Source: Prado023 sp963736425 (GTDB taxonomy: Bacteria > Actinomycetota > Actinomycetes > S36-B12 > CAIYMF01). Taken from it: a stretch of DNA of 64,000 nt. The position numbers were made by a program, and so were the translations under genes. Below the pieces are notes generated by a model that did no database searches, was not told the origin of the DNA, and saw nothing but the letters and a program-made list of their open reading frames with translations. This document shows, piece after piece, positions 55,299 through 63,479 of this stretch. The DNA is taken from NCBI GenBank assembly GCA_963736425.1, contig CAVTOX010000032.1:1-64000 (forward strand), written 5' to 3'. Position 1 is the first letter of the stretch; each line of letters begins with the position of its first letter.

Positions 55299-56081
55299 GT
55301 GCTCAGGATCCTCAGGCAGCGTCGGTGGCTGGGCTTCACCACCTTCATCCTGGTGATGCTCGTGCTCTGCGTGATCCTCGCGCGCTGGCAGTGGCACCGC
55401 TACCAGTACCGACTCGGGGAGAACGATCGGCTGGACGCAGCGCTCTCCGCACCCGCGGTCCCGGTCGATGAGCTCCTCGACGCTGCCCCCGCGGGCTCCG
55501 ACTCCCCGGCCCTGCCGCCGGAGCTCGAATGGCGCACCGTCACGGCCACCGGGACCTTCGACGCCGCCGCGGAGACGGCAGTGCGCCGCCGTCCGCTCGA
55601 CGGGCGCAACGGCTTCTGGATCGTCACGCCGCTGGTGACCGAGTCCGGCGTCCTGCTGGTCAACCGGGGCTGGGCCCCTGCCGGGAGCGACGCCACCTCC
55701 GCGCCCGACGCCCCTGCACCGCCCGCCGGCCAGGTCACCGTGACCGGACGCCTGCGACCGGCTGAGGCAACCGAGCCCACTGATGCGCCGCCGCCGGGGC
55801 AGGCGTGGGCGGCTGACCCCCAGGTCCTCGTCACGCCCCCGGACACACCGAGGTTCAACGCCTACGCCGAGCTGACATCGAGCACCCCCGCCGCCGACAG
55901 CGCACTCACCAGCCTGCCGGTCCCCGGTCATCGCGGGCTGAACAATCTCGTCTACTCGGTGCAGTGGCTGCTCTTCGGCCTCGTGGGGATCATCGGTTGG
56001 TGGCGCCTGATCCAGGTCGAGTCCCGCCGCTCGGAGGAGTCCGATGAGGTCGAGGCCGCGGCGGAGGAACCGGCGACCTGA
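55299..56081 (+). CDS. SURF1 family cytochrome oxidase assembly protein
   Basis: A 260-residue membrane protein with helices near residues 7-27 and 217-238 flanking an extracellular domain. Conserved SURF1 stretches are WRTVTATGTFD, NGFWIVTPLVTESGVLLVNRGWAP and NNLVYSVQWLLFGLVGIIGWW. SURF1 helps insert heme a into cytochrome c oxidase, so this implies aerobic respiration. It has the normal length; a weak hairpin (56075-56092) follows the stop. Confidence 0.93.
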   Translation: MLRILRQRRWLGFTTFILVMLVLCVILARWQWHRYQYRLGENDRLDAALSAPAVPVDELLDAAPAGSDSPALPPELEWRTVTATGTFDAAAETAVRRRPLDGRNGFWIVTPLVTESGVLLVNRGWAPAGSDATSAPDAPAPPAGQVTVTGRLRPAEATEPTDAPPPGQAWAADPQVLVTPPDTPRFNAYAELTSSTPAADSALTSLPVPGHRGLNNLVYSVQWLLFGLVGIIGWWRLIQVESRRSEESDEVEAAAEEPAT

Positions 56082-56183
56082 CCCGCCAGGTCCCACGACC
56101 TCCGCGGGCTGTCGACGTGGCACAGGATCCGGCCCACCGCCCCGCCGGGTTTCGGGCGCGGAGCGGTGGGGCAGGGTGGTCAC

Positions 56184-56510
56184 ATGCTGTTCAAGCGCGT
56201 CGGCGACACCCGGCCCTATCCGGATCACGCCCTGACCTCGAAGGAATGGGCCGCCATCCGGCCGACGCGCGTGCGCCTGTCGAGTCTGACCACGACCAAG
56301 CGCACCCTCGACCTCGAGATCGTCCTGGCCGACGACTCGACCTTCTACGGTGACTTGTTCGCCCATGTGGTCGAGTACGAGGGCGAGCTGTACCTCGAGG
56401 ATGGTCTGCACCGGGCCCTGCGTGCGGCTCTCGGCAGCAGAGGCGACGCCCTCCTCCACGCCCGCATCCACGTGATGGCGCCGGTCCCATCCGGGCCGGT
56501 GATCAGCTGA
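56184..56510 (+). CDS. Small conserved actinobacterial protein (VapB-like annotation seen in family)
   Basis: A 108-residue protein with MLFKRVGDTRPYPDHAL and STFYGDLFAHVVEYEGELYLEDGLHRALRAAL. Similar proteins are, from memory, often labelled VapB-family antitoxins, but no toxin gene is adjacent, so I treat the role as unknown. CAGGGT lies 6 nt before the ATG and no good Shine-Dalgarno is seen. Its end overlaps the convergent HAD gene by 8 nt. Confidence 0.75.
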   Translation: MLFKRVGDTRPYPDHALTSKEWAAIRPTRVRLSSLTTTKRTLDLEIVLADDSTFYGDLFAHVVEYEGELYLEDGLHRALRAALGSRGDALLHARIHVMAPVPSGPVIS

Positions 56511-57285
56511 CCGGGCGGCCGTTCCAGCGGTCCACGTGCTCCAGGACATCTCCCAGTCGCTGCACCACGGCATCGGGCGCCCCCTCGACGGGTCCGAGCT
56601 GGTCGTGCGGGATGTCGCTGTGCGGAACGAGGATCGCGCGCATCCCGACCTGCTGGGCGCCGTGCACGTCGTCCCACGCCCGATCGCCGACGAACACCGC
56701 GCGGGCCGGGTTGTCGACGCCGACGGCGCGCAGGGCCGCCACGAAGGCGTCCTCATGCGGCTTGCCGACCGGCAGCTCCGAGGAGTAGACGGCCCCATCG
56801 ATGAGGTCCAGGAGGCCATCGCGGGCGAAGACCGCCTCGTGGTGGGCCCGCGGCCACAGCGTGTTCGACAGGACCCCGACGCGGATCCCACGCTCGCGCA
56901 GCGCCTGCATCAGCGGCGCGGCGTCCGGGTCGGCGTCCGTGTGCGGGTCCCAGAACTGCAGGTAGGCGGCCAGCGCCTCGCGGTGGCGCGCGCTTTCGAG
57001 GTCGATCCCGCAGTCGAGCAGCATCTGGTCGAGGTGCCCGGCTCCCGTGCGCCCGGCGCTGTGGTGCTGGTCCTGCCAGCGCTGGATCTCCGCGGCGTAG
57101 AGGCGCGCTGCGAGGCTGGCGGCATGCCGGGGGTCGTACACGCTGGCATAGGCGTACCAGCCCGCGGTCAGGTCGACCTCGTGCCACGGGGTCAGGGTGC
57201 CGCCCCAGTCGAAGATGACGGCATCGATCCGGGCGCCGGGCGGGCCGGACTCTTCCGAGCTCGCGCTGGAGTCGGGCTCGATCAT
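56503..57285 (-). CDS. HAD family hydrolase
   Basis: A 260-residue phosphatase-like protein with FDWGGTLTP (nucleophile Asp; the common second Asp is replaced by Gly), GVLSNTLWP (motif II), YSSELPVGKPHEDAF and FVGDRAWDDVHGAQQVGM. The WGG form is common in this subgroup. Substrate unknown. Its ATG overlaps the proS stop (ATGA), so it is co-translated with proS. Confidence 0.85.
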   Translation of the reverse strand: MIEPDSSASSEESGPPGARIDAVIFDWGGTLTPWHEVDLTAGWYAYASVYDPRHAASLAARLYAAEIQRWQDQHHSAGRTGAGHLDQMLLDCGIDLESARHREALAAYLQFWDPHTDADPDAAPLMQALRERGIRVGVLSNTLWPRAHHEAVFARDGLLDLIDGAVYSSELPVGKPHEDAFVAALRAVGVDNPARAVFVGDRAWDDVHGAQQVGMRAILVPHSDIPHDQLGPVEGAPDAVVQRLGDVLEHVDRWNGRPVS

Positions 57286-59072
57286 GGCAGCGCCAGAATG
57301 CGGTCGGTGATCGTGGCGACCGCATCATCGATGGCCACGTCGATGCGCTCCCCGCTCGCGCGGTCCTTGACCTCGATGGCACCCTCCGCCAGCTTCTTGC
57401 CGACCACGACGATCAGCGGCACACCGATCAGCTCGGAGTCGTTGAACTTCACGCCGGGCGAGACCCCCTTGCGGTCGTCGAGCAGCACGCGGAACCCCCC
57501 GAGTTCCAGCTCCGCGGCGATCCGCTCGGCGGCCTCGAACACGGCCTCGTCCTTGCCCGTGGCCACGATGTGCACGTCGAACGGCGAGACCTCGCGCGGC
57601 CAGATCAGCCCGCGGTCGTCGTGGTGCTGCTCGGCGATGGCCGCCACGGCCCGCGAGACCCCGATCCCGTAGGACCCCATCGTGACCACGACCTGCTTGC
57701 CGTTCTCGTCCAGTACCTTGAGGTCCAGCGCCTCGGCGTACTTGCGTCCGAGCTGGAAGATGTGGCCGATCTCGATGCCGCGGGCCTGAGTGAGCTGCCC
57801 CTCGCGCCCCGCGGCCGCGCAGTCCGGGCATGGATCACCCTCGCGGACCTCCGCGACGTCGATCGTCCCGTCGCCGGAGAAGTCCCGGCCCGCGACAAGG
57901 TCGAACACGTGCCGGCCGGGCTGGTCGGCTCCGGTGATCCAGCGGGTGCCGACGACCACGCGCGGGTCGAGCAGGTACCGGATCCCTGACGCGGACTCCT
58001 CGCCGAGGATGCCGGGGCCGATGTAACCCTTCACCAGCGCGGGGTTTGCCGCGAAGTCGGCCTCCTCGAACGCCACCGGCTCACCGGGCAGGAGCAGCGC
58101 CTCCAGCCGCTTCATGTCGACCTCCCGGTCACCGGGCAGCCCGATGACCAACGGGTACGACGTGCCGTCAGGCAACGCGACCTTGACGACCACGTTCTTC
58201 AGCGTGTCGCCGGCCTCCCAAGGGCGGTCGCCGCGCGCCAGTTCCGGCCGGGCGTTGGAGAGGTCGACGAGCATCTCGATCGTCGGGGTGTCCGGGGTGT
58301 CCTCCACGTGAGCGGCGGGCAGCCCGTCGAGAGGCACCTCCGCGGGCGGCACACTGGCCACGGCCTCGACGTTGGCGGCGTACTCGCAGGTCGTGCACTG
58401 GACGTAGGTGTCCTCACCCACCGGGCACACCGCCAGGAACTCCTCGGAGGCCGAGCCGCCCATCGCACCGGACATCGCCGAGACGATCGTGTACTGCATC
58501 GACAGGCGATCGAACGTCGAGATGTAGGCGTCGCGGTGCCTCGCGTAGGACGCGGCCAGACCCGCGTCGGAGGTGTCGAAAGAGTAGGAGTCCTTCATCA
58601 CGAACTCACGTCCGCGCAGGATGCCCGCGCGGGGGCGCGCCTCGTCGCGGTACTTCGTCTGGATCTGGTACAGGCTCACGGGGAGGTCCTTGTACGACGA
58701 GTACAGGTCCTTGACGGTGAGCGTGAACATCTCCTCGTGGGTGGGGCCGAGCAGGTAGTCGGAGCCGCGGCGGTCCTGCAGTCGGAACAGGTTCGGCCCG
58801 TACTCGGTCCAGCGATTCGTGCGCTCGTACGGCTCGCGCGGAAGCAGGGCAGGGAAGTGCACCTCCTGGAAGCCCGCGGCGTCCATCTCCTCGCGCACGA
58901 TCCGCTCGACGTTGCGCAGCACCCGGTAGCCCAGCGGCAGCCACGTGAACACTCCCGGGGCGACGCGCCGCACGTACCCGGCGCGCACCAGCAGGCGGTG
59001 CGACGGGACCTCGGCGTCCGCCGGGTCCTCGCGGAGCGTGCGCAGGAACAGCGTGGACATGCGGGTGGGCAC
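57282..59072 (-). CDS. proS: Prolyl-tRNA synthetase (bacterial type)
   Basis: Charges tRNA-Pro. The 596-residue class II enzyme has GPTHEEMFT, KYRDEARPRAGILRGREFVMKDSYSF, the INS-like editing insertion (residues 210-400), and GSYGIGVSRAVAAIAEQ. I chose the GTG at 59072 because GGAGGAG lies 6 nt upstream; an ATG four codons on is possible. Heads the operon with the HAD gene. Confidence 0.96.
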   Translation of the reverse strand: MPTRMSTLFLRTLREDPADAEVPSHRLLVRAGYVRRVAPGVFTWLPLGYRVLRNVERIVREEMDAAGFQEVHFPALLPREPYERTNRWTEYGPNLFRLQDRRGSDYLLGPTHEEMFTLTVKDLYSSYKDLPVSLYQIQTKYRDEARPRAGILRGREFVMKDSYSFDTSDAGLAASYARHRDAYISTFDRLSMQYTIVSAMSGAMGGSASEEFLAVCPVGEDTYVQCTTCEYAANVEAVASVPPAEVPLDGLPAAHVEDTPDTPTIEMLVDLSNARPELARGDRPWEAGDTLKNVVVKVALPDGTSYPLVIGLPGDREVDMKRLEALLLPGEPVAFEEADFAANPALVKGYIGPGILGEESASGIRYLLDPRVVVGTRWITGADQPGRHVFDLVAGRDFSGDGTIDVAEVREGDPCPDCAAAGREGQLTQARGIEIGHIFQLGRKYAEALDLKVLDENGKQVVVTMGSYGIGVSRAVAAIAEQHHDDRGLIWPREVSPFDVHIVATGKDEAVFEAAERIAAELELGGFRVLLDDRKGVSPGVKFNDSELIGVPLIVVVGKKLAEGAIEVKDRASGERIDVAIDDAVATITDRILALP

Positions 59073-59161
59073 GAGGGTCTCCTCCGGGTCCGAGCAGTGG
59101 CGACCTCGCCCGGGGTGGGCCGGGCGGGTCGGAGAGTCGTGGCAAGGATATCCCGGCGTGG

Positions 59162-59167
59162 CAGGAT
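59162..59167 (+). promoter_or_regulatory. -10 box of the GNAT gene (leaderless)
   Basis: CAGGAT lies 7 nt before the GTG at 59175, with no Shine-Dalgarno. It overlaps an in-frame ATG at 59166, which argues for the GTG as start. Confidence 0.4.
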
Positions 59168-59174
59168 GGCGGCC

Positions 59175-60008
59175 GTGCCCGGCGAGCTGAAGGTGCTGAC
59201 ATCGCGCCACCTCCCGGAACTGCTCGCGCTCGTGAACCGCGACCCGGTCGCCCACTGCTTCGTCGCCTCCCGGCTGGCCGACCCCATGGACTCCTGGGCC
59301 CTCGGGGGGCTCGTGTGGGGCTGGTTCGAAGCCGGTCAGCTGCGCTCGGCGATGTACACGGGCGCGAACCTGATCCCGATCGAGACCACTCCCCTGGCGC
59401 GCGCGTCCTTCGCCGACAACGCCCGGCGGCTGGGCCGTCGCTGCTCCTCCCTGGTGGGTCCGGCCGACGAGGTGCTGGACCTGTGGCGCCTGCTCGCGCC
59501 CGCCTGGGGGCCGGCCCGCGAGGTGCGCTCCACGCAGTACCTGATGGCCACCGCCGCCCCGGCCACCCGCCCGGCGCACCCGGGGCTGCGAGCCCTGCGC
59601 ATCGACGAGCTCGACCTGCTCATGCCCGCGGCGGTCGCCATGTTCACCGAGGAGGTGGGCATGTCGCCGGTGGCCCACGGTGGCGGGCCGGCCTACCGCG
59701 CCCGGCTGGCGGAGATCGTCCGGACCGGGCGGGCCCTGGGCGTGGTCGAGGAGGGGCAGCTCATCTTCAAGGCCGAGGTGGGGTCCACGACCGCTCGGGC
59801 CTGCCAGATCCAGGGGGTCTGGGTCGAGCCGGCGCTGCGCGGACACGGGCTCGGCGTCTCGGGGATGGCCGCCGTCGTCGACCATGCCCGGGCCCACATC
59901 GCGCCGATCGTCTCCCTCTACGTCAACGACTACAACCACGTCGCGGTCGGCACCTACCTGCGGGTCGGCTTCCAGACGGTGGGGACGTTCGCCACGGTCC
60001 TGTTCTGA
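59175..60008 (+). CDS. GNAT family acetyltransferase (DUF4081 + GNAT)
   Basis: A 277-residue protein. Residues 1-120 form a DUF4081-type domain (LLALVNRDPVAHCFVASRL) and residues 135-277 a GNAT domain with IQGVWVEPALRGHGLGVSGMA (acetyl-CoA motif) and SLYVNDYNHVAVGTYLRVGFQTVG. Acceptor unknown. This family sits near ispG/rip1 in other actinobacteria too. The start is predicted leaderless (GTG at 59175; ATG at 59166 is an alternative). Confidence 0.9.
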   Translation: MPGELKVLTSRHLPELLALVNRDPVAHCFVASRLADPMDSWALGGLVWGWFEAGQLRSAMYTGANLIPIETTPLARASFADNARRLGRRCSSLVGPADEVLDLWRLLAPAWGPAREVRSTQYLMATAAPATRPAHPGLRALRIDELDLLMPAAVAMFTEEVGMSPVAHGGGPAYRARLAEIVRTGRALGVVEEGQLIFKAEVGSTTARACQIQGVWVEPALRGHGLGVSGMAAVVDHARAHIAPIVSLYVNDYNHVAVGTYLRVGFQTVGTFATVLF

Positions 60009-60055
60009 GGGGCCGGCGCTCCCGATTACCCCAGACATCGGGGATGATCGTGGCC

Positions 60056-60157
60056 ATGGACTGGATCCGCCGGAACATGACTGTGATCGGCATCATCGTG
60101 GTGCTGGCCATGCTTCTGCCATTCCTGCTGGTGCTCTTCGGCGTCGTCGCCTTCTGA
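60056..60157 (+). CDS. Very small single-span membrane protein (33 aa)
   Basis: A 33-residue frame, MDWIRRNMTVIGIIVVLAML..., that is one membrane helix after a basic start. GATGAT lies 7 nt before the ATG as a possible -10 box. It is 48 bp after the GNAT gene. Coding status rests on its fitting inside-positive topology and a fair start; it could be chance. Confidence 0.4.
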   Translation: MDWIRRNMTVIGIIVVLAMLLPFLLVLFGVVAF

Positions 60158-60178
60158 CCACCGGCCCACGACGCCGGG

Positions 60179-61441
60179 CTACTTCTTCGCCCCGAACCCG
60201 CGGCTGCGCATGATCGCCGAGACCTCCTGGTTGAACACACGCTGGATCGTCTCGGAGTCCAGCGTCCCGGAGACCGTCTCGTACTTGCCCTCGGCCATAC
60301 CGATGCAGACCCGGTGCCACGCGGTGCCGACAGCGAAGGTCATCGTCCCCGCGACGCCGCCGGTGATCGCGCCGCCGGCAATCGTCCCGAACCCAGGGAT
60401 GAGCTTGAGCAGGCCCGTGGCGGCGGCCCGTCCTGCTTGCGTCGTCACGGTCGTCGCGGCGAGGCTGGCCACGGTGGCGCGCTGCATGGGGATGTCGTAG
60501 ATGGCAGCGATCTTGGCCATCATCCCGATCTGGATGGGCACGAGCACAGCCGCGTCCGCGAACGGAATGGGCGTGAACCCGGCTCCCGTTGCGGCCGCCG
60601 TCGCGGCGTTCACCGCCTTCGTGGCAGCCTTGGCCTTTCGCGCAGGGTCAATCTTCTGCGCGGCGGTAAGGGCGTCGGCGGCCTCCTGTGGAGCGCATCG
60701 AAAGGTGGCATCGAGCAGGTCCAGCAGTCCGTGCTGCTCGACCCCGGTGAAGGGGTCGGCAAGGGCATTGACCATGACCGCACGGCCATCATGGATCGGC
60801 AGGCCCATCGCCTCGATCTGGCTGCCGAGCTCGATCGCGTCAGGGGCGAGGAACAGCTGCCCGAGGGCATCGCGCCGGCCCGGGACCTGGGTCATGACCA
60901 GGATCACCGGCAGTCCGACCCCGGCCAGCTCGCGGATGAACGTGGCCTCGGTCTCCTCGAAACGTCGATCGGTGGCCCGCACGCAGTACCACGCGAGGTG
61001 GACCTGCTCGGCGAAGGGCATCGCGCGGCTGTTGTCGATGAACCGCTTCAGCTCGGTGATGATCCTGGAGGTGTCGCGCCCGACCTCGAGGCCCTGCGTG
61101 TCGTAGATGCCGAGCTTGCCGGTGCGATGGACGTAGAGGTGGCTGCCGAGCGTCACCGGGCGCCCGATGCCCGTGGCGGCCACCGACTCACCGAAGATCG
61201 CGTTGACCAGGGTGGACTTGCCGACGCCGGTCTTGCCGAACACCGCGAGGTTGAACCGTCCGATCTTGACCTCGGCGTCGGCGAAGGCCGCTTCGAACGC
61301 CTCCTGCGACCACTCCGCGGCCTGGCCGGGCGCTGCGGTCGTCCCGGGCTGAACGGGCGCCGCCGTGGGCGAACCGGTCGGGGCCGCACCGGGATCTCCC
61401 CCAAGCACTCCCGCACCGGGCCCAGTCGGCTGCGTGGTCAC
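60179..61441 (-). CDS. Membrane-associated GTPase with DUF697-like C-terminus
   Basis: A 420-residue protein: a Pro/Ala-rich start (1-40), a G domain with Walker A GKTGVGKST (about residue 69), DTQGLE (G3) and an atypical G4 where MTQVPG replaces NKxD, and a hydrophobic C-terminal half (VPIQIGMMAKIAAIYDI, GLLKLIPGFGTIAGGAITGGVAGTMTFAVG) resembling DUF697. The weak G4 motif makes guanine specificity uncertain. It follows ispG by 4 nt in the rip1-TSUP-ispG operon. Start codon GTG. Confidence 0.85.
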   Translation of the reverse strand: MTTQPTGPGAGVLGGDPGAAPTGSPTAAPVQPGTTAAPGQAAEWSQEAFEAAFADAEVKIGRFNLAVFGKTGVGKSTLVNAIFGESVAATGIGRPVTLGSHLYVHRTGKLGIYDTQGLEVGRDTSRIITELKRFIDNSRAMPFAEQVHLAWYCVRATDRRFEETEATFIRELAGVGLPVILVMTQVPGRRDALGQLFLAPDAIELGSQIEAMGLPIHDGRAVMVNALADPFTGVEQHGLLDLLDATFRCAPQEAADALTAAQKIDPARKAKAATKAVNAATAAATGAGFTPIPFADAAVLVPIQIGMMAKIAAIYDIPMQRATVASLAATTVTTQAGRAAATGLLKLIPGFGTIAGGAITGGVAGTMTFAVGTAWHRVCIGMAEGKYETVSGTLDSETIQRVFNQEVSAIMRSRGFGAKK

Positions 61442-61445
61442 CGGG

Positions 61446-62600
61446 TCAGCTCACCGACACCGACGGGCTGCCCTCGGTGTCCATCTCCTCAGCCAGGCGC
61501 ATGGCCTCCTCGATCAGGGTCTCCACGATCAGCGCCTCCGGCACGGTCTTGATGACCTGGCCCCTGACGAAGATCTGGCCCTTGCCGTTGCCGCTGGCCA
61601 CACCCAGGTCGGCCTCGCGGGCCTCCCCCGGCCCGTTGACGACGCATCCCATGACCGCCACGCGCAACGGCACCTCCAGGCCCTCCAGGCCGGCGGTGAC
61701 CTGTTCGGCCAGCGTGTACACGTCCACCTGGGCGCGCCCGCACGACGGGCAGGACACGATCTCCAGGCCACGCTGGCGCAGGTTCAGGCTCTCGAGGATC
61801 TGCATCCCCACCTTGACCTCCTCGACCGGAGGCGCGGACAGTGAGACGCGGATGGTGTCGCCGATGCCCTTGCTCAGCAGCGCCCCGAAGGCCACGGCGG
61901 ACTTGATGGTGCCCTGGAACATCGGACCGGCCTCGGTGACGCCCAGGTGCAGCGGGTAGTCGCACGACTCGGACAGCAGCTCGTAGGCACGCACCATCAC
62001 GACCGGGTCGTGATGCTTCACCGAGATCTTGATGTCGCGGAACCCGTGCTCCTCGAACAGGCTCGCCTCCCACAGCGCGGACTCGACCAGCGCCTCGGGC
62101 GTGGCCTTGCCGTACTTCTTGAGCAGGCGTGGGTCCAGCGAGCCGGCGTTGACACCGATGCGGATCGGCGTGCCGTGGTCACGCGCGGCGGCAGCGATCT
62201 CCTTCACCTTGTCGTCGAACTGCTTGATGTTGCCCGGGTTCACCCGAACCCCGGCACAACCGGCCTCGATCGCGGCGAACACGTACTTGGGCTGGAAGTG
62301 GATGTCGGCGATCACGGGGATGCCGGACTTGCGTGCGATGTCGGGCAGGGCGTCGGCGTCGTCCTGGCTGGGCACCGCCACCCGGACCACCTGGCAGCCC
62401 GACGCGGTCAACTCGGCGATCTGCTGCAACGTGGTGTTCACGTCGGCGGTCAACGTGGTCGCCATCGACTGAACGCTGATGGGCGCATCGCCGCCGACCG
62501 CGACCGGGTGGGTCGGGTGCTTGAGGAGGATCTGCCGGGTGGTCCGCCGGGGCGCGAGGACGGGCGGGGGAAGCGGGGGCATGCCCAAGTTGATGCTCAT
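61446..62600 (-). CDS. ispG: 4-hydroxy-3-methylbut-2-enyl diphosphate synthase (ispG)
   Basis: Reductive step of the MEP isoprenoid pathway, using a [4Fe-4S] cluster. The 384-residue protein has PISVQSMATTLTADV, the IPVIADIHFQPKYV barrel, IGVNAGSLD and the cluster Cys in SCPSCGR and GCVVNGPGEA. The isoprenoid is also needed for polyprenyl phosphate, the ppm substrate. It is between a TSUP permease gene and the GTPase, 4 nt from each. Confidence 0.97.
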   Translation of the reverse strand: MSINLGMPPLPPPVLAPRRTTRQILLKHPTHPVAVGGDAPISVQSMATTLTADVNTTLQQIAELTASGCQVVRVAVPSQDDADALPDIARKSGIPVIADIHFQPKYVFAAIEAGCAGVRVNPGNIKQFDDKVKEIAAAARDHGTPIRIGVNAGSLDPRLLKKYGKATPEALVESALWEASLFEEHGFRDIKISVKHHDPVVMVRAYELLSESCDYPLHLGVTEAGPMFQGTIKSAVAFGALLSKGIGDTIRVSLSAPPVEEVKVGMQILESLNLRQRGLEIVSCPSCGRAQVDVYTLAEQVTAGLEGLEVPLRVAVMGCVVNGPGEAREADLGVASGNGKGQIFVRGQVIKTVPEALIVETLIEEAMRLAEEMDTEGSPSVSVS

Positions 62601-62604
62601 GCCG

Positions 62605-63471
62605 TCAAGTATCCCGCCCGGGGCCGGATGACGCCCACCGCCGGGACTGGCGGCTGCGCAGGATCATCTGGACGCCGGACCAGGCGAGCAGTCCGGCGAA
62701 CAGGACCAGGGCGATCCGCTCGGGCAACCACTGGCCCACGGCGGCGCCCACCAGGCCAGCGGGCGCCCCGACCAGGCCGGCCACCAGGGCCAGCCGGACC
62801 TCGACCAGCCCGTTTCGCCAGTTGGTGATCGTGGCGGTCAGGGCCGTGAAGATCACCACGAGAAGGCTGGTCCCGCGCGCGGTGTCGGCGTCGTCGCCTG
62901 TCACGAGGACCAATCCGGGCACCATGACGATGCCGCCCCCCACGCCCAGCAGGCCGGCGAGCATTCCGGCCGCCACCCCGACCAGGACCAGGAGCCCGCC
63001 CTCCCACACGGCACCCAGGCCGGACAGTGCGCTGGAGCTCCCGCCGATGACCAGCCGAGCGGCGGTGGCGATGCTGAGCACGCCGAACCAGAGCTGGAGG
63101 GTCGCGATCGGCGTCCGGGGCAGCAGACGCGAACCGAGCTGCCCGCCGACGACGCCACCAATCAGGAGCAGGAGACCCGCGCTGAGGTCGACGTTGCCGT
63201 TGCGCGCGTAACCCGCCGCCGACGCGGTCGCGATGGGCACGATCGCCAGCAGGCTGGTGGCGCTGGCCCGACGCTGGTCAAGGGCGAACCACGCGACCAG
63301 CAGCGGGACCATGATGATCCCGCCACCGACTCCGAACAGCCCCGACAGGATCCCGGCGGCCACACCGATCGCGGCCGCACGCAGCCACCACGGGGATCGC
63401 TGTTGGCCGCCCCCATCGGCTGGCGGGGAGCGCCTCGGTTCGGCGCCCGGCACGGCCTCGGAATCCGGCAT
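62605..63471 (-). CDS. TSUP family (TauE/SafE) membrane permease
   Basis: A 288-residue membrane protein with about eight helices and two copies of the Gly-rich motif GILSGLFGVGGGIIMVPLL and GMLAGLLGVGGGIVMVPGL, typical of sulfite/organosulfur exporters of the TSUP family. Substrate unknown. It lies between rip1 and ispG, which are neighbours in many actinobacteria, so it may be an insertion there. Spacing is 8 nt to rip1 and 4 nt to ispG. Confidence 0.9.
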   Translation of the reverse strand: MPDSEAVPGAEPRRSPPADGGGQQRSPWWLRAAAIGVAAGILSGLFGVGGGIIMVPLLVAWFALDQRRASATSLLAIVPIATASAAGYARNGNVDLSAGLLLLIGGVVGGQLGSRLLPRTPIATLQLWFGVLSIATAARLVIGGSSSALSGLGAVWEGGLLVLVGVAAGMLAGLLGVGGGIVMVPGLVLVTGDDADTARGTSLLVVIFTALTATITNWRNGLVEVRLALVAGLVGAPAGLVGAAVGQWLPERIALVLFAGLLAWSGVQMILRSRQSRRWASSGPGRDT

Positions 63472-63479
63472 CGGCCGGC

